From: Actinomycetes bacterium | GTDB lineage: Bacteria > Actinomycetota > Actinomycetes > Propionibacteriales > Nocardioidaceae | Assembly (NCBI GenBank): GCA_023460975.1 | Contig: JAEWOG010000088.1 | Span: 1-49,426, forward strand | Reading direction: 5' to 3' | DNA: 49,426 nucleotides | Part shown: piece by piece, positions 48,264 to 49,426 of the stretch | How positions within the stretch are numbered: the stretch's first letter is position 1 | How the letters are laid out: every line of letters begins with the position of its first letter | Position numbers and translations under genes: made by a program | The notes under the pieces: generated by a model | Told to the model about the DNA's origin: nothing | The model's input: the letters and a program-made list of their open reading frames with translations, nothing else | Database searches by the model: none

Positions 48264-49167
48264 GGACGGCCTCGGCTTCGGCCTTCCGGGGCACGTCGAT
48301 GGCCGCGACCGTGGACGGCGCCACCAGCGCGACGAGGCTCACCAGCGCCGTGCCCACCGCGCACACCGTCAGGACGAGCGCGGCCACGCCGACGGCTCGC
48401 CATCCCGTCTGCGGACAGTCGTGGCTGAGCAGGGCGGTGCCGGCGTAGAAGGCGATGCCCGCCAGCGGTGCGGCGAGTGTCAGCCCGTACGCGCCGACGA
48501 CCGCGGCCAGGCCGGTGCGGCGGTACCGGTCCGCCGCCTCAGGGCCCGCGCCGAGCGATCGACGGCTGATCAGCAGCCCCGCACCCGCTGCCACCGCGGC
48601 GGCCACGGCGAGCCCGGCGAGGTACGGCAGGACGTAGAAGCTCCCCGGGTAGGGCCCCCGCGTCGCGACGAGATCCGCGGAGCACCACCCGATCAGGGCG
48701 CGCCCGGCGCGACCCATGTCGTCGGTACTCGCCGTGATGAGCGTGTACGTGCACAGCAGCACGGCCGCCACGGTCATCGCGACGACCAGGCGCATCACGC
48801 GTGCCGGCAGGTGGTCGCGGAGGTGGCGAGGGCGCATGGTGGCGGAGCGGGTGTCGGTGGCGTACCGCGGTCGCACCAGCAACTCCCCGCAGACGACGCC
48901 GAGCAGGACCACGATGCCGAGCACGAGAGGCGCCACCACGGTCGAGCTCCCCAGCCCACGGTCAAGTGGGTTCGGTTCGAACATCACCCACGCCCCCGCG
49001 GCGACACCAGCGACGAGCGCGATGGCCCGTACGCCCCGCACGGCGCGCTCCTCCGCGCCGGCTGGGGTCCGGTCCCCGCGGGTTGCTGCCACGGCGACCA
49101 GGATCACGACGCCGATGATGAGCAGCCCCAGCGCCAGCAGGATCGGCAGGTACATGAGCCCGAACAT
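48256..49167 (-). CDS. Multispanning membrane protein of the GntR operon
   Basis: A 303-residue protein with about seven transmembrane helices, starting MFGLMYLPILLALGLLIIGV. I do not recognise the family. ATG 49167 has GGAGG seven bases upstream. It is the first gene of an operon with the YtrA-type regulator; such operons usually encode transport or envelope-stress functions. Confidence 0.75.
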   Translation of the reverse strand: MFGLMYLPILLALGLLIIGVVILVAVAATRGDRTPAGAEERAVRGVRAIALVAGVAAGAWVMFEPNPLDRGLGSSTVVAPLVLGIVVLLGVVCGELLVRPRYATDTRSATMRPRHLRDHLPARVMRLVVAMTVAAVLLCTYTLITASTDDMGRAGRALIGWCSADLVATRGPYPGSFYVLPYLAGLAVAAAVAAGAGLLISRRSLGAGPEAADRYRRTGLAAVVGAYGLTLAAPLAGIAFYAGTALLSHDCPQTGWRAVGVAALVLTVCAVGTALVSLVALVAPSTVAAIDVPRKAEAEAVRG

Positions 49168-49179
49168 TAGGAACCTCCA

Positions 49180-49244
49180 CTTGTGTCAGGTGTTCGATAC
49201 AAGATGGAGCGCACGGGTGGTTTGTGTCAAGGGTTTGGCACAAG
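49180..49244 (-). promoter_or_regulatory. Promoter with two YtrA-type operators
   Basis: Two inverted repeats share the layout CTTGTGTC-N8-GATACAAG (49180-49203) and TTTGTGTC-N8-GGCACAAG (49221-49244). Their centres are 41 bases apart, about four helix turns. A TTGACA (minus strand, 49230-49225) in the second and CATCTT (49206-49201) in the first are -35 and -10 candidates with an 18-base spacer. Confidence 0.75.
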
Positions 49245-49264
49245 TGCGCGTCGGCGGGGTTCGC

Positions 49265-49371
49265 TCGTCGAGCTTGTCGAGACGGTTTCGACAAGCTCAA
49301 CCAGCGTGGCCGCTCAACCGGCGGGGTCGGGTTTCGACAAGCTCAACCAGCGGGCCGCTCAACCAGCGGGC
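49265..49371. repeat. Dispersed repeat cluster near the right end
   Basis: An inverted GTCGAGCTTGTCGAGAC directly followed by GGTTTCGACAAGCTCAACCAG (up to about 49304), then a second GGGTTTCGACAAGCTCAACCAG copy at about 49329-49350 and a shorter CTCAACCAGCGG. No gene is seen from 49245 to the end. Confidence 0.8.
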
Positions 49372-49385
49372 GGCACAAAGCAGCG

Positions 49386-49426
49386 AGGGGCCCCCCCCCC
49401 CGCGGGGGGGGGGCCCCCCCCGCAAA
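49386..49426. other. G/C homopolymer tract, probable contig end artefact
   Basis: Alternating runs of G and C, each 4-12 long, with the pattern of a self-complementary read-through, ending in CGCAAA. This looks like sequencing or assembly noise at a contig end rather than biology. Confidence 0.6.

Overview
The window looks like part of a high-GC actinobacterial chromosome around the replication origin. The gene order gyrA-gyrB-dciA-recF-gnd-dnaN-dnaA-rpmH-rnpA-yidD-yidC-jag-rsmG-parA-parB, the DUF3566 and DLW-39 genes beside tRNA-Ile and tRNA-Ala, and the murJ-pseudokinase-sigM-trxB-trxA block all match the Actinomycetota ori region. A member of Propionibacteriales, probably Nocardioidaceae, is my best guess from gene order and a dispersed repeat; it is an inference and not proven. 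The right end (49386-49426) is a run of G and C homopolymers and looks like a contig end.

Region 1 (about 1-13.3 kb) is accessory DNA lying at the 3' side of a tRNA-Ala gene. Seven genes on the minus strand form a tight operon, read from high to low coordinates: a MORC/HSP90-like GHKL ATPase, a Z1-domain superfamily II ATPase, a PD-(D/E)XK protein (DUF4420 type), an AIPR-family protein, a 942-residue protein that joins RNA polymerase alpha-CTD-like, sigma region-4-like and winged-helix-like parts, a C5-cytosine DNA methyltransferase and a Vsr-type endonuclease. A divergent gene encodes an EVE/PUA-like protein with a zinc ribbon. The GHKL, Z1, nuclease, AIPR and C5-methylase set is a known but poorly characterised modification/defence arrangement. 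The RNA-polymerase-like component is the part I do not recognise from described systems and is the best candidate for something new.

Region 2 (13.6-25.8 kb) is core: tRNA-Ala, DLW-39, tRNA-Ile, DUF3566, then gyrA, gyrB, dciA, recF, gnd, dnaN and dnaA, all on the minus strand, with DnaA-box-like sites between dnaN and dnaA and again upstream of dnaA. Region 3 (26.3-31.5 kb) runs the other way: rpmH, rnpA, yidD, yidC, jag, rsmG, parA and parB, mostly with overlapping stop/start codons. Two perfect parS sites lie just inside the start codons of rsmG and parA, and a near match follows parB. 

Region 4 (32-44 kb) holds plsC, an AlaA-like aminotransferase, a GNAT gene, then trxA, trxB, a membrane protein likely to be the SigM anti-sigma factor, sigM, a pseudokinase, murJ and a DUF6049 gene, with a CCA-adding enzyme gene running divergently. 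This is the layout known from the Mycobacterium tuberculosis ori region, but the pseudokinase is a gene separate from murJ and cwlM is absent. Region 5 (45.6-49.4 kb) holds an SRPBCC gene coupled to a PLP-enzyme gene, a PIG-L deacetylase gene, and a membrane-protein/YtrA-type GntR operon preceded by two matching inverted-repeat operators.

Across the core, the palindrome CGTACG is frequent in all reading frames, but it is near chance level in the 1-13 kb island. A dispersed repeat built around GTTTCGACAAGCTCAACCAG occurs at four places, once inside the dciA coding sequence.
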